Origin: Nitriliruptoraceae bacterium
GTDB taxonomy: Bacteria; Actinomycetota; Nitriliruptoria; Nitriliruptorales; Nitriliruptoraceae
Length of the DNA stretch: 6,443 bases
Direction of reading: 5' to 3'
NCBI GenBank assembly: GCA_007120485.1
Contig: SKNP01000503.1
Span: forward strand, 1-6,443
Shown here: in pieces, positions 5,293-6,443 of the stretch
Position numbering within the stretch: position 1 is the first letter of the stretch
How the letters are laid out: every line of letters begins with the position of its first letter
Made by a program: the position numbers and the translations under genes
The notes under the pieces: generated by a model
Told to the model about the DNA's origin: nothing
Databases searched by the model: none
What the model saw: the letters and a program-made list of their open reading frames with translations, nothing else

Positions 5293-6443
5293 ATGCGGTC
5301 ATCATTCGGCCGGCGCTGGCGCTGGCCCCTGCTGCTCACCGCGTTCGCTCTCGTCCTCGCCGCCTGTGCGGACGAGGACGTCGACGATGCGGAACCCGAG
5401 GACGATGTCGAGGACGTCGAGGAAGATGTCGACGACGAGCCCGACGACGACCCTGACGAGGAGGTCGAGGAGGACGAGGACGCCGCACCTGCGGAGGGCG
5501 GCACGATCCTGTTCGGTGACGAGCAGGAGCCCACGATCCTCAACAGCTTCCTGATCGACGGCAACTCGTTGGTCACCTCGAAGGTCTCGTCCAACGTCTG
5601 GCCCGGCGCCTACACGATCCAGCCGGACTTCTCCTTCGAGCCGTCGGTCATCGACGGTGAGGCGGAGACCACCGAGGACCCGTTCAGCGTCACCTACACG
5701 ATCCGTGACGAGGCTGACTGGTCCGACGGCACGCCGATCACCGTCGACGACATGATCTTCACCTTCGAGACGATCATGACCGAGGACGAGGACGTCGCCG
5801 CGCAGATCACCTCGACCGCGGGCTACGACCAGATCGAGGACTTCGAGACCGACGGTGACAAGACGATCACCTTCAACTTCGAGGAGCCCTACGGTGCGTG
5901 GCAGCTGCTGTTCAGCGAGATCCTGCCGGCCCACGAGCTCGAGGGCGAGGACTTCCTGACCGTCCTCAACGACGAGTTCCCGGAGATCTCCGGTGGCCCC
6001 TTCATGTTCGACGAGTGGGACCAGGGCACCCAGCTGCGTCTGGTGCGCAACGATGACTACTGGGGTGACGAGGTCGCCCTCGACGAGATCATCATGCGCT
6101 ACGTGCCGGATACCACCACGCTGACCCAGCAGATGCTCGGTGGCGAGCTGGACATGTACGACCCGCAGCCGCAGATCGAGCTGGTCGATCAGCTCGACGG
6201 CGCTGATGACCGCATCAACTACGAGGTCGGACTCGGTCCGGTCTGGGAGCACATCGACTTCAACACGCTCGTCGATGGCCTCGACCGTGACTACGTCCGT
6301 CAGGCGATCGCCCTCGGCATCAACCGCGAGCAGATCGTCGACACGTTGATCTCCCCGGTCGACCCGGAGGCGGTCGTGCTGGAGAACCCGTTCTGGATGG
6401 CCAACACCGAGCAGTACGAGCCGTTCTACGACCAGTGGTCGCA
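5293..6443 (+). CDS. ABC transporter substrate-binding lipoprotein, family 5 (partial, runs off the right edge)
   Basis: This is the N-terminal 383 residues of a second peptide-type solute receptor (SBP_bac_5). Residues 1-25 are a lipoprotein signal peptide: MRSSFGRRWRW, then a Leu/Ala core, then lipobox LAAC with Cys25. Residues 26-63 form a tether in which 28 of 38 residues are Asp or Glu. The binding domain starts at about 70 (GGTILFGDEQEPTILN). The family motif is at 137-153 (IRDEADWSDGTPITVDD), and a later segment RQAIALGINREQIV corresponds to the conserved family helix near the lobe junction. Only two lysines occur in the visible part. The reading frame is open to the last base with no stop, so the C-terminal lobe is missing from the window. 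The gene has its own leader and probable promoter. It diverges from the minus-strand binding-protein gene, and the two are only distantly similar by eye. Permease and ATPase genes may follow beyond the edge. Confidence 0.93.
   Translation, partial: MRSSFGRRWRWPLLLTAFALVLAACADEDVDDAEPEDDVEDVEEDVDDEPDDDPDEEVEEDEDAAPAEGGTILFGDEQEPTILNSFLIDGNSLVTSKVSSNVWPGAYTIQPDFSFEPSVIDGEAETTEDPFSVTYTIRDEADWSDGTPITVDDMIFTFETIMTEDEDVAAQITSTAGYDQIEDFETDGDKTITFNFEEPYGAWQLLFSEILPAHELEGEDFLTVLNDEFPEISGGPFMFDEWDQGTQLRLVRNDDYWGDEVALDEIIMRYVPDTTTLTQQMLGGELDMYDPQPQIELVDQLDGADDRINYEVGLGPVWEHIDFNTLVDGLDRDYVRQAIALGINREQIVDTLISPVDPEAVVLENPFWMANTEQYEPFYDQWS
5368..5481 (+). other. Polyacidic tether after the lipidated cysteine
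   Basis: Residues 26-63 of the second binding protein consist only of Asp, Glu, Val, Pro and Ala, with 28 acidic residues of 38. Such a tether would be disordered and would hold the receptor away from the membrane. Its charge density is unusual even for lipoprotein linkers and suits a surface exposed to high salt. Confidence 0.8.

Noticed and set aside
5302..6252. A 316-codon minus-strand open frame opposite the second binding protein.
   Set aside because: It is the antisense shadow of a clear lipoprotein gene with a ribosome binding site; its Val/Asp/Leu-rich sequence mirrors the GAC/GTC/GAG codons of that gene.
1..6443. CRISPR arrays, tRNA or rRNA genes, insertion sequences, phage attachment sites.
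   Set aside because: I read through for regular spaced repeats, terminal inverted repeats with a transposase, and tRNA arms, and saw none.

Overview
The window is high-GC DNA with actinobacterial-type genes: GTG starts, strong GAC/GTC/GCC codon use, lipoprotein substrate-binding proteins, a short SecG and a CopY/BlaI-M56 pair. Proteins are very acidic and almost free of lysine: the 693-residue binding protein on the minus strand has none, and the visible 383 residues of the plus-strand one have two. That suits a GC-rich, possibly salt-adapted lineage. A member of the Nitriliruptoria (Euzebya/Nitriliruptor/Egicoccus-like) is my guess, not a demonstrated placement.

Layout, minus strand, read right to left. 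A BlaI/CopY-type winged-helix repressor (4243-3842) is followed after 6 bp by a BlaR1-like M56 membrane metalloprotease (3835-2477) with the zinc motif HELAH and a short external domain that lacks any penicillin-binding motif visible by eye. After a 106-bp gap comes secG (2370-2146). The secG stop codon overlaps by 4 nt the apparent CTG start of a large family-5 (OppA/DppA-like) substrate-binding lipoprotein (2149-68), which carries a roughly 130-residue Asp/Glu/Gly-rich insertion.

Layout, plus strand. Divergent from the repressor, a small membrane protein with two predicted helices and a PH-like domain occupies 4423-5001. A 291-bp non-coding region (5002-5292) follows. It is rich in inverted repeats: a 12-bp element in opposite orientations at its two ends, a third 9-bp copy, nested hairpins, a candidate extended -10, and a short palindrome at the expected transcription start. 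It leads, through a good ribosome binding site, into a second family-5 substrate-binding lipoprotein (5293 to the window end). That gene is cut off at the right edge.

How they may work together. SecG belongs to the SecYEG channel, through which both lipoproteins would be exported. The two binding proteins would capture peptides or similar solutes for ABC importers, but no permease or ATPase gene lies in the window. BlaI and M56 form a probable sensor-protease/repressor relay whose signal is unknown. The points most worth a second look are the acidic insertion, the CTG start coupled to secG, the repeat array in front of the second binding protein, and the non-beta-lactam sensor domain of the M56 protein.
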